A stretch of 6,046 nucleotides of DNA, from the NCBI GenBank assembly GCA_021785315.1, contig JAJYFX010000123.1, forward strand, positions 1 through 6,046, read 5' to 3'. Position 1 is the first letter of the stretch, and each line of letters starts with the position of its first letter. The stretch is from Actinomycetes bacterium (GTDB taxonomy: Bacteria > Actinomycetota > Acidimicrobiia > Acidimicrobiales > Acidimicrobiaceae). The notes below the pieces were generated by a model, which saw nothing but the letters and a program-made list of their open reading frames with translations, made no database searches and was not told where the DNA came from. Of this stretch, positions 5,731 through 6,046 are shown in pieces. The position numbers and the translations under genes were made by a program.

Positions 5731-6046
5731 GCCTGTAATCGGGAACCGCTCCGATTAAGAGTTGTTGCGGCGCGGTACGAGAGCGGTCACCCTATACAGA
5801 CCATTGAGGCCTGGTTGGCAGATACTACCGCCAGGTTGCGGCTGATTGAAGAACAGTGCAGCCTGGGTAAGGCTAGCACTCGCCGCATCCACGGGGAAGA
5901 AGAGCGATTCAATTGGACTGGACAGCAAATCTTGACGCTGGAGCAAAGTCAAATCAGTGACGTAAACGTGGTCAAAGGACTCCGTCCCGCCCAGCAGCCA
6001 AGGGGATGCTCATTCCCAGTAAGCCTGTGCTACCGTTTCCGTGATC
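5731..6046 (+). pseudogene. Startless helix-turn-helix-like frame, runs off right edge
   Basis: After a TGA at 5728-5730 the plus frame is open for about 105 codons to the window edge. Its first part (NREPLRLRVVAARYESG, then IQTIEAWLADTTARLRLIEE, then a LGKASTRR tail) resembles small actinobacterial helix-turn-helix proteins built as RYE-[SA]-G-x-x-I-R-x-[IL]-A...VxRxLxExGVxL. No ATG, GTG or TTG lies before that motif. The first usable start is a TTG at 5815, inside the motif and with only a weak GAGG upstream. This suggests a remnant with a lost start. An in-phase minus frame (5952 to 5755, TTG start, no ribosome site) is also open and reads as plausible protein. Base-position statistics only slightly favour the plus strand (about 55% versus 47% purine first bases), so the strand remains uncertain. 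Confidence 0.35.
5736..5757 (+). terminator. Hairpin after the MFS gene, probable terminator
   Basis: TAATCGG (5736-5742) and CCGATTA (5751-5757) form a perfect 7-bp stem, with a further G-T wobble inside, around an 8-base interval. It starts 28 bases after the MFS stop. Only a weak GTTGTT follows, so it is a T-poor hairpin. The stop of a minus-strand open frame (5757-5755) falls in the right arm, so it could also serve a convergent gene. Confidence 0.45.

Overview
The window holds four confidently readable genes, all on the + strand: a DtxR-family metal-dependent repressor (775-1446), a short NfeD-type membrane protein (2014-2499), a stomatin/slipin-type SPFH protein (2496-3521) and a 14-helix DHA2-type MFS transporter (3959-5707). 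Both edges and the intergenic gaps hold weaker material: interrupted or startless coding-like frames, a possible small convergent membrane ORF, and several inverted repeats.

Organism: probably an actinobacterium of moderate GC (mid-50s percent by eye). The reasons are a repressor very like corynebacterial DtxR, frequent GTG/TTG starts behind strong Shine-Dalgarno sequences, an actinobacterial-looking MFS protein, and a right-edge frame resembling small actinobacterial helix-turn-helix proteins. An acidophilic Acidimicrobiia-like host is possible but only an impression. No ribosomal or other phylogenetic marker is present.

Layout: 1-449 reads like coding sequence on the minus strand but is broken by an in-frame stop. 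450-760 has no convincing gene. The repressor follows, with hard-ligand substitutions in its primary metal site that suggest manganese rather than iron. A possible 65-residue membrane ORF converges on it from the other strand. 1652-2001 is non-coding and carries a nested 81-base inverted repeat and a second dyad. NfeD and slipin form a translationally coupled pair (ATGA overlap) that would act together at the membrane. Three hairpins follow the slipin stop. A further non-coding gap leads to a good sigma70-type promoter and the MFS gene. After the MFS stop come a terminator-like hairpin and a partial frame running off the right edge.

Functionally these look like independent units: a metal-sensing regulator, a membrane-microdomain pair, and an exporter. 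No defence, mobile or biosynthetic system is evident, and I do not see a clearly new multi-gene system here.
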